Of a DNA stretch of 64,000 nucleotides, positions 51,011 through 60,439 are shown piece by piece. How positions within the stretch are numbered: the stretch's first letter is position 1; each line of letters begins with the position of its first letter. The translations under genes and the position numbers were made by a program. Under the pieces are notes generated by a model, which made no database searches, was not told the DNA's origin, and was given only the letters and a program-made list of their open reading frames with translations. Origin of the DNA: a virus; the IMG/VR virus record IMGVR_UViG_3300035210_000189, positions 62,001-126,000 of that record. One strand, written 5' to 3'.

Positions 51011-51551
51011 AAATATTGAAAAAATAAAAAGACAGATGAATAAACCCCTAGCAAGCAATGGTGTGTCCCTTGTTCGCTGGGGTGGGTTAACGATGGTTCG
51101 CCAGAAAGGGAACTATGGTCGATATACATTCCATGCGGCACCAGAACGCTATGGTTTTTATGCTTTCTTATTTCCATTTATTGATTTATTCCTTATCAGT
51201 TCCACTAAAAAAACTGAGTTTAATGCTGGTGTTCGTAAAGAATTTCATGCGATTGGTGGTGTTATCTGGACGCATATCAAGCCGGATGACGCTTCGATGA
51301 TTCTTGATGTTCATGGGGATTGGTTTAAAGTTGATGTCTCTAATTTGAACAAGATGGTTCAGAAGGCATTTGCGGTTGAAAGCTCTGTTGTTCAATCGGA
51401 TTACTTCTTTGAAAATCACGAAACAAGAACCCCTTGGAAATGCTATGAAGGCAAAGAATTAAAGGTTCAAAGGGTCAATGCTTATGGTGGTTATGGCCGT
51501 ATGACTGACAATTTGGAGGTTTTTGTTTGCCGTGATACCAAGATTTCTTAA
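51003..51551 (+). CDS. unknown protein
   Basis: A 182-residue basic protein with an N-terminal K-N-I-E-K-I-K-R helix and a Gly-rich middle (R-W-G-G-L...Y-G-R-Y). Contains a hydrophobic segment (F-Y-A-F-L-F-P-F-I-D-L-F-L-I) that may be buried or membrane-touching. Third gene of the operon. Confidence 0.7.
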   Translation: MNKNIEKIKRQMNKPLASNGVSLVRWGGLTMVRQKGNYGRYTFHAAPERYGFYAFLFPFIDLFLISSTKKTEFNAGVRKEFHAIGGVIWTHIKPDDASMILDVHGDWFKVDVSNLNKMVQKAFAVESSVVQSDYFFENHETRTPWKCYEGKELKVQRVNAYGGYGRMTDNLEVFVCRDTKIS

Positions 51552-51638
51552 TTTTTTCTATAAAAGTGATGAACGCTATTGTCTGTTTATAGATTTTTTG
51601 CTATAATACACTCAATCAAACAGAAAAGAGAGTTTACT

Positions 51639-51953
51639 ATGAACGGCTTCCATGTTTTTGATCTAACATCGGCACTCTTTGACACACCTACTCCACAACC
51701 AGACGTGTATCTTGAAGTGCGTCTTCAATTTAATAGCAACCAAGAAATCGAAACTGTTAACTTTCAAAGCTTGAATGTTTTCAACTTTGTTGCTGATTCT
51801 GTAACTGTTCTTCGTTGGAAACACATTTCCGAACTGGATGGTGAAAAAGACCTTTTGAGTGATGGCACCAGTTTGGACAGCATGAATAACTACTTTTCTG
51901 AACTTGAAGCTAATGCTCGGAAAGCTGAGAAAGCTGCAAAAAACAAACGCTAA
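51639..51953 (+). CDS. small unknown protein
   Basis: A 104-residue protein, beta-rich then helical with a basic Ala/Lys tail. AGAGAG precedes ATG 51639; TATAAT about 35 bases upstream. Thirteen bases before the next gene. Confidence 0.7.
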   Translation: MNGFHVFDLTSALFDTPTPQPDVYLEVRLQFNSNQEIETVNFQSLNVFNFVADSVTVLRWKHISELDGEKDLLSDGTSLDSMNNYFSELEANARKAEKAAKNKR

Positions 51954-51966
51954 GAAGGAATATATT

Positions 51967-52161
51967 ATGACGCCTGAACAACGTATCCTGCATGGTCAAC
52001 GTGAAAGCGACGATGATGGCTTTACTTATGTCGCTGGTAAGCACAAAGCTGGTCGTGTTAAACGCACTCGTAACCGCAACTCGACTGCTCGCAATATGCG
52101 GAATGACAAGCGTTCTGTTAAAGCCGCTGAAATGAAACGCATGTTGAAAGAATCTTTCTAA
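51967..52161 (+). CDS. 64-residue basic protein
   Basis: A small, very basic protein (G-R-V-K-R-T-R-N-R-N, N-D-K-R-S-V-K) with an acidic patch (E-S-D-D-D). Charge suggests nucleic-acid binding. AAGGAATATATT precedes the ATG. Confidence 0.7.
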   Translation: MTPEQRILHGQRESDDDGFTYVAGKHKAGRVKRTRNRNSTARNMRNDKRSVKAAEMKRMLKESF

Positions 52162-52165
52162 ATAC

Positions 52166-52192
52166 AAGGCTTTCGGGCCTTGTTCTTTTCCC
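52166..52192 (+). terminator. intrinsic terminator
   Basis: ACAAGGC/GCCTTGT stem followed by a T-rich run. Confidence 0.8.
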
Positions 52193-52218
52193 ATTATTAT
52201 TTTATTGAGGTTTTCTTT

Positions 52219-52743
52219 ATGGAACTTACAGCTTCTCAGGTTGAACAAAAAATCCCAAAACGTCAAAAACAGGTTTCTACCTTTGTAGATACAGTTATTA
52301 ATCCTTTAACTGCAGACGAACGTCAGCAATATGAATCTGTTGACATGCAAGCTTCTACAATGCCTTTGTTTTCAGTGACAGAAGGTGAACACAATTACAT
52401 TTATTCTTTCAATCGCCTTGTTTCACAGATTAATGCTGAGATTAAGTCACGAAAAGACTTTTTTGAAAAACAACTGACGATTTTTGTCTGCCCGATTTTG
52501 ATTGCTGTCTTTGTTAAGGTGCTAAATTATTTCAATCAAACTATTGAACCTACCAACACCTTCAATTTTATGCTTGGACTTCTTTTTGCTGTTGGTGTAT
52601 ACTGCACTGCACAAACGATTTATCGCCATCCATTCAAAGCCATTAAGAAACTGAAAGCTATCAAAAAAATGGTCTTTGATAGCAGCCCAGACTATCTTGC
52701 TGAACTTGAAGCAGCGGCGAAGAAACCAGTTATCAATATTTAA
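52219..52743 (+). CDS. two-helix membrane protein, tandem family J
   Basis: A 174-residue protein. A soluble N-terminal half carries the family motif P-L-F-S-V-T-E-G-E-H-N-Y-I-Y-S-F (about residues 50-65). Two membrane helices lie at about 90-108 and 120-140, then a short tail ending K-K-P-V-I-N-I. The next two genes share all of this. ATG 52219 follows GAGG. Confidence 0.78.
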   Translation: MELTASQVEQKIPKRQKQVSTFVDTVINPLTADERQQYESVDMQASTMPLFSVTEGEHNYIYSFNRLVSQINAEIKSRKDFFEKQLTIFVCPILIAVFVKVLNYFNQTIEPTNTFNFMLGLLFAVGVYCTAQTIYRHPFKAIKKLKAIKKMVFDSSPDYLAELEAAAKKPVINI

Positions 52744-52747
52744 TTTT

Positions 52748-52775
52748 AGACAAGGCTTTCGAGCCTTGTTTTAAC
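52748..52775 (+). terminator. intrinsic terminator
   Basis: ACAAGGC/GCCTTGT stem with T-run, the same stem as the one before the gene, so the terminator was duplicated with it. Confidence 0.8.
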
Positions 52776-52800
52776 TCATATTCTTCCGTAGAGGTTTATT

Positions 52801-53310
52801 ATGTCAAAAAACATCGCTGTTACTGAAATTCCGGTTGAATCAAAAGAAGTTAGATCCTTCATGCTGTCTGATATTAAAGTACTTTCAGACACTGACCGTG
52901 CTGGTATTGACCAATTGGCTGCTGTTAAAGTCAAAGAGCCTCTGTTTTCGGTTGTGGAAGGTGATAGAAATTATATTTACTCGTTTTCTAAGGTTTTTGC
53001 GGGAATTAAAAAAGAACATGCAAAATTGAAAGATCGAAAGTTTAATATGATTATGTGTTGTGTTATTAGTCTGATTGTTGCTAGTGGCTGTCTTTTGTTT
53101 TTAAAATTTAATGGCCCTTCTCCAAATTCTGATATCTTGGGCGTTGGTGCCTCTTTTATTTTCATTGTTTGCTTGTGGGATTTGATTACAACCCGTTATA
53201 CAAAAATGATTAACAATCTTAATGACAAGAAAACCTATGTGTTAACTGAAAGTCAGGACTATCTGCAACAACTCAAAAAAGAAGTTCAAAAACCAGTACT
53301 CATTATCTAA
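52801..53310 (+). CDS. two-helix membrane protein, tandem family J
   Basis: A 169-residue paralogue with P-L-F-S-V-V-E-G-D-R-N-Y-I-Y-S-F and tail K-K-E-V-Q-K-P-V-L-I-I. GAGGTTTATT leader as in the other copies. Confidence 0.78.
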   Translation: MSKNIAVTEIPVESKEVRSFMLSDIKVLSDTDRAGIDQLAAVKVKEPLFSVVEGDRNYIYSFSKVFAGIKKEHAKLKDRKFNMIMCCVISLIVASGCLLFLKFNGPSPNSDILGVGASFIFIVCLWDLITTRYTKMINNLNDKKTYVLTESQDYLQQLKKEVQKPVLII

Positions 53311-53371
53311 CCAATGTTTTAAAATAGCTTAAATATTTAGCACTCCACGAATCTTATTGAGGTTTATATCC

Positions 53372-53896
53372 ATGAAAGAAGTTACCGAACAGTCAATTGA
53401 ACAAGTTATTCCAGAACCAACGCCCGAAATCCACTCGTTTGTTGGGTATAACATTCAGTTGCTCAGTGAGCTAGATCGTGAACTTTATGCTGACTTAGAG
53501 AATTTGGATGATAAAGAACCTTTGCTTTCTGTTTCTAATGGTGAACGCAATTATATTTATTCTTTCACAAAGGCGGTGAAAGCAATTGAAAAAGAAATCC
53601 TGTCAATAGAAAACAGTTTTTGGGGAGCCGTGGGGGCTATTTTTTGTGCTTTACTGCTCTCTATTTTTGTTTTTTTATTGCTCTTTGGTGGAAAAGGTAG
53701 TGTTCATGAGTTAGCACCAGTTTTGGGAGTCTGTCTTGTTGCCGTAGTTATTTGTTCAATTGTTCATTTGGTTAAGTTTAAATACCTTAAAAAAATTAAA
53801 GAACTTAAACAGAAAAAAACCTTAGTTTTCACTTATGGTCAAGATTACATTAAAACTAAAAAAGAAGAATATAAAAAGCCAGTGGTTGTTGTTTGA
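53372..53896 (+). CDS. two-helix membrane protein, tandem family J
   Basis: A 174-residue third copy with P-L-L-S-V-S-N-G-E-R-N-Y-I-Y-S-F, two membrane helices and tail Y-K-K-P-V-V-V-V. The conserved tail K-P-V-[IV]-x-[IV] exactly at the stop is notable. Confidence 0.78.
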   Translation: MKEVTEQSIEQVIPEPTPEIHSFVGYNIQLLSELDRELYADLENLDDKEPLLSVSNGERNYIYSFTKAVKAIEKEILSIENSFWGAVGAIFCALLLSIFVFLLLFGGKGSVHELAPVLGVCLVAVVICSIVHLVKFKYLKKIKELKQKKTLVFTYGQDYIKTKKEEYKKPVVVV

Positions 53897-53908
53897 TTTT
53901 ATTGCTTA

Positions 53909-53936
53909 CTTTTCAAAGCCACTTCGGTGGCTTTTT
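53909..53936 (+). terminator. intrinsic terminator
   Basis: AAAGCCAC/GTGGCTTT stem with TTCG loop and T-run. Confidence 0.9.
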
Positions 53937-54032
53937 TATTAACTAAATTTATTGAAAATTGATCCCTTATGCCTTTGTGGTTGATTTTTTTTATATTTTG
54001 TGTTAAACTCAAATACTATTTGGAGTTCCTTT

Positions 54033-55541
54033 ATGTCAAAAATCACCACAGAAGATTGCAAATCATTCCTTTTGGATCTATATAAAGACATAAAAGTCGT
54101 CAATTGGAAACGAATTCGTAAATTTAAAGACGAAAATGGTGATGTTTGTCGAGAATTTAAGCACTCTGATGGTATATCCGTTACTTTAATCGAAAAAAAT
54201 GGTCAATTATCCGTTTTAATCCCGCAGGATTATCAAGTATTACTGTCCAGCAAACCAATCAGCAAAACGACTGTAAACACCGAAAAACCTAAGAATGTTT
54301 CGATACTATCATTTGCGGATGAAAGTGATAAAGAACACTTAAAAAAAACAGTATTTACGCTATTTGATGATGCTCAACAAAAAGTAGCTAAACGATTAGT
54401 GAATGCTTTCGTAAAACCAAAAGAAGATCCAGTTGAGCCTGATTCGAGTGCAAAAGGCTTTCAAGCGATTCCCAATCTTATCTATTTCTCTTTCCTTGAA
54501 GATGCCAATCCAGATGAATCTGAATACTTGGAAGAAATTGCTGCAGGTATGAATTTTAAGGCTCCGATGAGAGATATTGCTGTCTTTTTTATGCCTAGCA
54601 CCGTTAAATCATTTTGTGACCATATTTCACCCTTGATAGAGGCGTTCCTAACACTTCCACTGTATGAAGTCGAAGAGATGTCTTTTAAAATTAATGATTG
54701 TGATACACCCCTTAGTGTGACTGATGTATTTGAAGAACTTTGCAAAGCAGGATTTGTGTATAACCCAGATGGTTGTGCTTTGAAAAACTTGTTTACTCAA
54801 TATCACATGGTGCCTACTGAACCTGTTATTGATTTAAATGATAAGACTGCAGAATACAAAAAAGGTTTTTTGTCTGCACTGAAAAAAGATGACGTTACTA
54901 AAATGAAAGCATTAATTGATTCAGGTATGCCACTTAATTTCAAAGTGGGTGGTCAATCGCTATTAGGTAAAACCATGCATGAGAACAAACTGGAATGTTT
55001 TAAGTATCTTTTAACACTCTATTCTAATACGGCTAATACTGGCAATGGTGCTGTTGAACAGGTGTGGGAGCATGTCTGGTGGCCGAGTGATTGTTCTCGA
55101 TACTTTATGGCTAATGCTTTCTATGACTTTACAGATTCCAATAAGAATGCACATCGTCATTTAGTGACGACATTGGTTCACCATACTGCCTATTTTGAAA
55201 AAATGAAAGAGATCGTTAATCCAGAGCTTTTCTCTGTTGCTTGTTTGGAAACTACATTAACCTATGATAGAGCTTATCCGGTTTTCAAGGATTCTGTTAA
55301 AAAAGCAATAGTTGAATATCCAGCAACTGTTTCATCCAGTAAAGAAATGGTTGAGCAACTTGAACATGGGTTTATTATTCCACCTATTTTAGAGCTTTTA
55401 GCGAGTAGTTCTTGCACCTTTGATAATAAGACTGTCTTTGAAGTTGTTCAGGCTAAAATAGACAAAATAGGACACGACCCAAAGGGCTATCGTGATAAAA
55501 TTGAAATCTATAAAGCATTCTTGAAGAAGTATTGTCGTTAA
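54033..55541 (+). CDS. large unknown protein with ankyrin-like segment
   Basis: The largest protein here, 502 residues. Residues about 275-330 (F-L-S-A-L-K-K-D-D-V-T-K-M-K-A-L, then G-K-T-M-H-E-N-K-L-E-C-F-K-Y-L-L) look like one or two ankyrin-type helix-turn-helix repeats. The remainder is unassigned. ATG 54033 follows TTTGGAG and a TTGATT...TGTTAAACT promoter. A protein-protein interaction role is likely if the repeats are real. Confidence 0.72.
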   Translation: MSKITTEDCKSFLLDLYKDIKVVNWKRIRKFKDENGDVCREFKHSDGISVTLIEKNGQLSVLIPQDYQVLLSSKPISKTTVNTEKPKNVSILSFADESDKEHLKKTVFTLFDDAQQKVAKRLVNAFVKPKEDPVEPDSSAKGFQAIPNLIYFSFLEDANPDESEYLEEIAAGMNFKAPMRDIAVFFMPSTVKSFCDHISPLIEAFLTLPLYEVEEMSFKINDCDTPLSVTDVFEELCKAGFVYNPDGCALKNLFTQYHMVPTEPVIDLNDKTAEYKKGFLSALKKDDVTKMKALIDSGMPLNFKVGGQSLLGKTMHENKLECFKYLLTLYSNTANTGNGAVEQVWEHVWWPSDCSRYFMANAFYDFTDSNKNAHRHLVTTLVHHTAYFEKMKEIVNPELFSVACLETTLTYDRAYPVFKDSVKKAIVEYPATVSSSKEMVEQLEHGFIIPPILELLASSSCTFDNKTVFEVVQAKIDKIGHDPKGYRDKIEIYKAFLKKYCR

Positions 55542-55550
55542 TAGATTATT

Positions 55551-56120
55551 TCATCCAAAATAATCCTTGTATCTCTCATACCTATCAATTAAAGCTTTGG
55601 CTACACGATTATCAGTTTGTTGTGCAGCCAAGATCTTAGCTTGATCTAATTTGAAACTAAGCCATACACTGTGAGCTTGATCGGCTGTATCATAGATTCC
55701 TAAATACTTTTGACCATTTCCAAGCGTTCCACACCTTGATTGATATTGATTACCATGTTTAGAAACACCAACAGGAAGGTTTTGCCCAGCTTTTTCAGTA
55801 ATAAAAACATTAACAACACTACTCACAAATACGCAAGTTTCAGGTCCATATTCTTTGTTGTTAGGAAAGAGTAAATCTTTATCCAATTGCTTTCCATCCC
55901 AATCTTGTGTTTCCATCCACATCTTAAATTGTGTAAAATATTTCCAATCTTCAATTACATAACAGTTTGCGTAGGCTGGATGTCTAGCTATTTCATAATC
56001 ATTATAACACCGACATAGCATATCTTTCCATTTACGAAAGTATGGACAAGTCCATGCTGATGTTCTTGTTGTATAGTCAGCATCATTGACACCAACACCG
56101 TAAATCAATTTTTTGCCCAT
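55551..56120 (-). CDS. AP2/HNH-type phage endonuclease-like protein
   Basis: A 189-residue protein with the layout of phage-encoded homing-type nucleases: Y-F-R-K-W-K-D-M-L-C-R-C-Y-N, then Y-A-N-C-Y-V-I-E-D-W, then L-D-K-D-L-L-F-P-N-N-K-E-Y-G-P-E-T-C, followed by an AP2-like part (L-P-V-G-V-S-K-H-G-N-Q-Y-Q-S-R). From family memory this matches AP2/HNH endonucleases common in large phages. Confidence 0.8.
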   Translation of the reverse strand: MGKKLIYGVGVNDADYTTRTSAWTCPYFRKWKDMLCRCYNDYEIARHPAYANCYVIEDWKYFTQFKMWMETQDWDGKQLDKDLLFPNNKEYGPETCVFVSSVVNVFITEKAGQNLPVGVSKHGNQYQSRCGTLGNGQKYLGIYDTADQAHSVWLSFKLDQAKILAAQQTDNRVAKALIDRYERYKDYFG

Positions 56121-56217
56121 GATATCACCTTAATTTTTAACAATTCATAAGTTTCATTACATGTTAACTCACAAATATTGTATAGCAATTCTTTTTTTTT
56201 GTTTTTTTTATGATTAA

Positions 56218-56250
56218 AAAAAAGCCCCACTACTGTGAGGCTTTCTGTTT
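56218..56250 (-). terminator. intrinsic terminator
   Basis: Minus-strand stem AAGCCTCAC/GTGGGGCTT followed by a T-run, after the gene at 56263. Confidence 0.8.
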
Positions 56251-56262
56251 TAGGTGATTTGA

Positions 56263-56979
56263 TTACAGGAAGTGAGCAGCACTTTTTGGAGTCAGCTCAT
56301 AACCATAGGATTTCAAAAACTCCTTATCAAATGCAATGATTTGATCGCGGTTTTCAGTGAAATGTTCAGGCTCTTCAATTTTGTTGGCTGGGATGGCCGT
56401 TGCACTGAATATGTTGCCATACAGTTCAACCAGTGCCATTTGATTAGCATCAATGGTGCCAATCATGTGAATAGGCGTTGGATCGAGTTTTTGTTCCCAA
56501 CCAATAATATCAGTTTGACCATTAACCAGACCAGACATCGAATCAATGGCGGCGACCATCAAAGCAAAAGCATTTTCTGGCATAGAGCTTGTTTCGTCTG
56601 TCATATAGCCGAACAGAGATACCTTTTCACCTTCGTTGGGAACCAAAGTCACTTTCTTACGCGATTTTGCGACACTGCCATAACGATATTTGCGATAACC
56701 ATCAATCATGTTTTTGTAGGCATCTGCTGGCTTACCATCCATGTGACCTTGAAAAAGTTCCAGATAAGCCGGTAGGTTCTTCATCATCTTGTTGGTAACA
56801 CCCAAGCAGACATGATCAGAAGAGTGGTGATAGTTGGACACGATAATCTTATCAGTCAGGCTGTAGCTCTTAGGCACTCGCTCAGCAGCATGCAGACCAA
56901 GACGACGTTGTTCTTGAAACAAAGGGATATTATCACGATCAATGTCATGACGAATGGCGATTAGAACTTGATTACCCAT
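56263..56979 (-). CDS. unknown 238-residue protein
   Basis: A cytosolic alpha/beta protein less AT-rich in codons than its neighbours. N-terminus V-L-I-A-I-R-H-D-I-D is a hydrophobic strand followed by charged residues. GGAGATACAAAA precedes the start. No family recognised. Confidence 0.72.
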   Translation of the reverse strand: MGNQVLIAIRHDIDRDNIPLFQEQRRLGLHAAERVPKSYSLTDKIIVSNYHHSSDHVCLGVTNKMMKNLPAYLELFQGHMDGKPADAYKNMIDGYRKYRYGSVAKSRKKVTLVPNEGEKVSLFGYMTDETSSMPENAFALMVAAIDSMSGLVNGQTDIIGWEQKLDPTPIHMIGTIDANQMALVELYGNIFSATAIPANKIEEPEHFTENRDQIIAFDKEFLKSYGYELTPKSAAHFL

Positions 56980-57130
56980 TTTTGTATCTCCGTTGGTTTT
57001 GATGTGTCTATTTTACTTAAAATGAATAAGGATGTACAGTTTTTTATTCTTTTTGTATGGGCATTATTTATCTTTTATTTTTAGCCTTGATGTGATATAC
57101 TTGTAATCATTTTATCTTAGAGGCATAGCC

Positions 57131-57883
57131 ATGACCAACACATTCAGAGAAACTATTTCTTCTGTTCTTACACTTAGTGATAGTAGTCTTGTCTTGATGG
57201 ATGAGCTTTTTTCTTTACGTGAGGAATTAAAAAGAAAAATATGTAAAGGTATTTCTGATATTGAACAGGCATTGTCGGTGGATTTTAGCTATTCTGTGAT
57301 GGATTCTGTTGATTCAGTGACCATTACCGATCATTATAAAGAAAAACCAAGTAATTTCCAACATCAACCAAAATGGATGATACCTAATGATGATAAAGTC
57401 TATAATTACAAGATGACACGTTATCAACAACATGGACAAAAGGTATTTAAATTTGAAGGCGATAAAACGATAAAACTAAGAGCAAAATCATTTGCTTTTG
57501 ATTTGCCACAATCAAATTCTTCCATTTTTTATCTTACATTTGACGATTATTTTAATGTGGTGTCTGTTGTTTTTGTATCGTCTACAAAAGACATGGGTAA
57601 GTTTTCTATCAAAAAAATCAGTTTACAATTTAATCAGCAGTTGAAGTTGACGCATTATGAATATAAGCATGAAAGTCTTAGAGAGCGATTTGAGCGAACT
57701 ATTAAAAAAACTTCTGATAGATTAATGAGTCTTGATGATGAAATTATTTTATGGCAACTATTTTCAAATCGGTCAGATGACATTAAAGAGCTTATTCCTG
57801 AGTATTATATTCCATCTGCTTATAATTTTAAGACACAAGAATTTTCGGATCGTTTAAACGTACTTTCTATGTTAATTCTTTAA
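57131..57883 (+). CDS. unknown protein with conserved C-terminal tail (family B)
   Basis: A 250-residue protein, first of three consecutive family B genes. Tail: L-I-P-E-Y-Y-I-P-S-A-Y-N-F-K-T, F-S-D-R-L, S-M-L-I-L. An internal strand pair I-F-Y-L-T-F-D-D-Y-F-N-V resembles I-F-F-I-R-F-N-D-D-F-D-I in the third gene. AGAGGCATAGCC precedes the ATG. Confidence 0.8.
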   Translation: MTNTFRETISSVLTLSDSSLVLMDELFSLREELKRKICKGISDIEQALSVDFSYSVMDSVDSVTITDHYKEKPSNFQHQPKWMIPNDDKVYNYKMTRYQQHGQKVFKFEGDKTIKLRAKSFAFDLPQSNSSIFYLTFDDYFNVVSVVFVSSTKDMGKFSIKKISLQFNQQLKLTHYEYKHESLRERFERTIKKTSDRLMSLDDEIILWQLFSNRSDDIKELIPEYYIPSAYNFKTQEFSDRLNVLSMLIL

Positions 57884-57898
57884 AACAGGTGCATTAAT

Positions 57899-58603
57899 AT
57901 GTTAACTGTTACAAAAACTGACATCAAAGATCAAGAGCTTGTCAAAAAGTTCTTGATGCCACCCGACTATATATCTTATGATGACTTCATTGATCACTGC
58001 ATCAATCAGATTACTGTAAAAGTTCAATCTATCATGGATGACCTTAGTATTAAAATGAACGCTCGATTAAAATTTGGCTCACATTCATTTTTGGATGGAC
58101 TTGATGATTCGCTTATCATCGCTTTAATGAAAATCTGTTTTAAAAAAGAAGTTGTTGATGGACAGATTTTTTGTGTTGCCAATTTCAATGGGATTTTGTC
58201 ATTTGAATGTGGAACCTTTGATTTCAAATTTAATCAATCTTATTCTTATTTCCATGTCATAGTTAATGAAGAACTCGAATTAACTGCTTTCGAATATTCA
58301 TCTGTCGTTTATGATAGCCAAAATGTTAACAAACGAGTTAACTTAAAATTCGATCAGAATGCGAACCTTACTGAATATTTGTATAAAGTAGACTCTAGTT
58401 TTTTTGGATGGTCTGTTGAGCGTTTAAAAAGTAAAAAGATGTTGTGCCCTTATGCTGATGAATTGTTTCTACATAATTCAATTGCTCACCGAACACCCTT
58501 GATGAATGATCTGTTTCCTGAGCTTTCTATAATTGGTGTCTATGATTTTTCGTCACCTGAATTTAAACGTAAACTAACTTTATTTGAAATGTCATTAATT
58601 TGA
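57899..58603 (+). CDS. unknown protein with conserved C-terminal tail (family B)
   Basis: A 234-residue family B member with tail L-F-P-E-L-S-I-I-G-V-Y-D-F-S-S, F-K-R-K-L, E-M-S-L-I. This G-V-Y subtype matches the genes at 43677 and 44189, while its two neighbours are of the S-A-Y subtype, so both subtypes coexist in one operon. Confidence 0.8.
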   Translation: MLTVTKTDIKDQELVKKFLMPPDYISYDDFIDHCINQITVKVQSIMDDLSIKMNARLKFGSHSFLDGLDDSLIIALMKICFKKEVVDGQIFCVANFNGILSFECGTFDFKFNQSYSYFHVIVNEELELTAFEYSSVVYDSQNVNKRVNLKFDQNANLTEYLYKVDSSFFGWSVERLKSKKMLCPYADELFLHNSIAHRTPLMNDLFPELSIIGVYDFSSPEFKRKLTLFEMSLI

Positions 58604-58617
58604 TTACGGAGACTATT

Positions 58618-59238
58618 ATGACTGAACTTGAACATTATATCCAATCCAAAAAGAATGATATTAAAGAAAAAATTTATAATTGTATTTTAAAGATAGATCA
58701 GCACTTCAATATTAAACTAGATTATGATTTAACAGACGTTGGTAATGATATTATTATTAAAGGTGTTGATGAGTATTCTTTTACTGTTTCAAAATGGTTT
58801 CAATCAAAGATCAATCCTTGTAATTTATTGAAATTTAATTGTGCTGGATTTCCTTTTGTCCTTCCTAATAGTCATAAGATGATTTTTTTCATTAGGTTTA
58901 ATGATGATTTTGATATTGAACAAGCTCAATTTAGAACTTCCTTTTTAACTAAGAAAGGTAATATCACTGGACTAAAGATTTTTTTTGACAAATCCCTTGA
59001 GTTGGGTCTTATCGAGAATAGTTATATTCCAAGTGGTGGTGGCAAAAGCAGTTATAGTTTAAAAACATCAGAATTGATGTGTCCATTTTTAGATGAGGTT
59101 ATTTTGTTTCGACTGTCTTACAACACAAATGAAGAGGTTAAAGAACTGTTGCCAGAATATTACATCCCGTCAGCTTATGATTTTAATTCTGTAGAATTTG
59201 CAGATCGTCTGAAAGTGTACAGCATGTTGACACTTTAA
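58618..59238 (+). CDS. unknown protein with conserved C-terminal tail (family B)
   Basis: A 206-residue family B member, ATG 58618 after ACGGAGACTATT. Tail: L-L-P-E-Y-Y-I-P-S-A-Y-D-F-N-S, F-A-D-R-L, S-M-L-T-L, nearly identical to that of 57131. Confidence 0.8.
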   Translation: MTELEHYIQSKKNDIKEKIYNCILKIDQHFNIKLDYDLTDVGNDIIIKGVDEYSFTVSKWFQSKINPCNLLKFNCAGFPFVLPNSHKMIFFIRFNDDFDIEQAQFRTSFLTKKGNITGLKIFFDKSLELGLIENSYIPSGGGKSSYSLKTSELMCPFLDEVILFRLSYNTNEEVKELLPEYYIPSAYDFNSVEFADRLKVYSMLTL

Positions 59239-59298
59239 TATTGACTGTTTTTCTTAGGTGGTATACAATAACGAGCTACTTCAACTACGAGGTGATCT

Positions 59299-59856
59299 AT
59301 GTCGGAAGAATCCATTAAAATTTATTTCAGTGCTGATACATATAACTCAATCGAAGAATTTAAAAAAGATGTACTTGCTAATTTTACAACCATTTTGACA
59401 GAATTGTCAGCTATTTTTTATGTCGATAGACATATTGATGTAGACAATTTCAAACCTTTATTTAAAACTGAAACAGTTTATAAAGTCGCTCATCATATTT
59501 CAAGTAAAACCATTAATTATGTGCTTATTTTAAATCAACCACATTTCAAGTTGAAAGATAACATCTTTGTAGGTGATCTTCAGCTCAAAGATATTACATT
59601 GAATCAACACTTTGAACTCGATCATATTAATCTGCAATATTTCTTGTCTGATGTTTGTGTGAAACCCCATGTTTTTGAGTTAATCAAAATTAAGCATTCC
59701 GTAAAAGAACAAGATAATGATATTCGAGTGCAATATGGTATAGACAGTTCAAACAATGAACAACTTGTTATTAATGGCCCTTTGAAAGAAGCTGTCGATC
59801 AGGCTGTTATTTTATTTCAAAAAGTTAAAACTAATCTAATGGAGAAATCAGTGTGA
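59299..59856 (+). CDS. unknown protein, pair K
   Basis: A 185-residue protein opening S-I-K-I-Y-F-S-A-D-T and ending in a helix A-V-D-Q-A-V-I-L-F-Q-K-V. The next gene shares the overall plan (F-K-A-H-M helix, late S-I-K-I-Y-F-S-A-D, terminal A-V-N-R-A-K-E-F-F). They overlap by four bases. Function unknown. Confidence 0.72.
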   Translation: MSEESIKIYFSADTYNSIEEFKKDVLANFTTILTELSAIFYVDRHIDVDNFKPLFKTETVYKVAHHISSKTINYVLILNQPHFKLKDNIFVGDLQLKDITLNQHFELDHINLQYFLSDVCVKPHVFELIKIKHSVKEQDNDIRVQYGIDSSNNEQLVINGPLKEAVDQAVILFQKVKTNLMEKSV

Positions 59857-60389
59857 ATAGAGACTTAATTATATCAGTAGATGCCAATTTATTTCCAACT
59901 GCAGAAGACTTTAAAGCCCATATGTATGGTGTATTTGAAAAAGCCAAGCCTTCTATTTTTGATATTGTTGGTCAATCATTCGAGATGAATTTTGATGACC
60001 TAAAACCAGTTGTTAAACCGGTTGCTGTTAAAAAAGATTCCAATGTCCCAAAGATGACATGGACATACCAGATGACTTTTGATAATCCTGTACCATTTAA
60101 AGCTCAGTTAGATCTTGGAATGAAATCAAACTTTGAAGTAAGCATTGATGAATCATTTAAACCTTCCGGTGGTCTTACTTTATTCTCAACTCATGATGGT
60201 GTGAGCGTAGACTTTCAATCAATTAAAATTTACTTTTCTGCTGATAGTCCATTCAGGATAATCAAAATTAAGTATAAGAAATCAATCACTGATGATGTGG
60301 TTAGTCATGAGGAAGCTTTTGATGGCACAGTGCTTGAAGCAGTTAATCGAGCGAAAGAGTTCTTTGCCAGTGTTGATTACTCTTTTTGA
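59853..60389 (+). CDS. unknown protein, pair K
   Basis: A 178-residue relative of the preceding gene starting at GTG, with TGGAGAAATCA as ribosome site. The string S-I-K-I-Y-F-S-A-D occurs near residue 126 here but at residue 4 in its partner, so the shared strand may have moved or been copied. Confidence 0.7.
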   Translation: MNRDLIISVDANLFPTAEDFKAHMYGVFEKAKPSIFDIVGQSFEMNFDDLKPVVKPVAVKKDSNVPKMTWTYQMTFDNPVPFKAQLDLGMKSNFEVSIDESFKPSGGLTLFSTHDGVSVDFQSIKIYFSADSPFRIIKIKYKKSITDDVVSHEEAFDGTVLEAVNRAKEFFASVDYSF

Positions 60390-60439
60390 AATAGCATTTT
60401 AATATGTTAAAATAGATTAAAATAACAAAGAGAACTATT

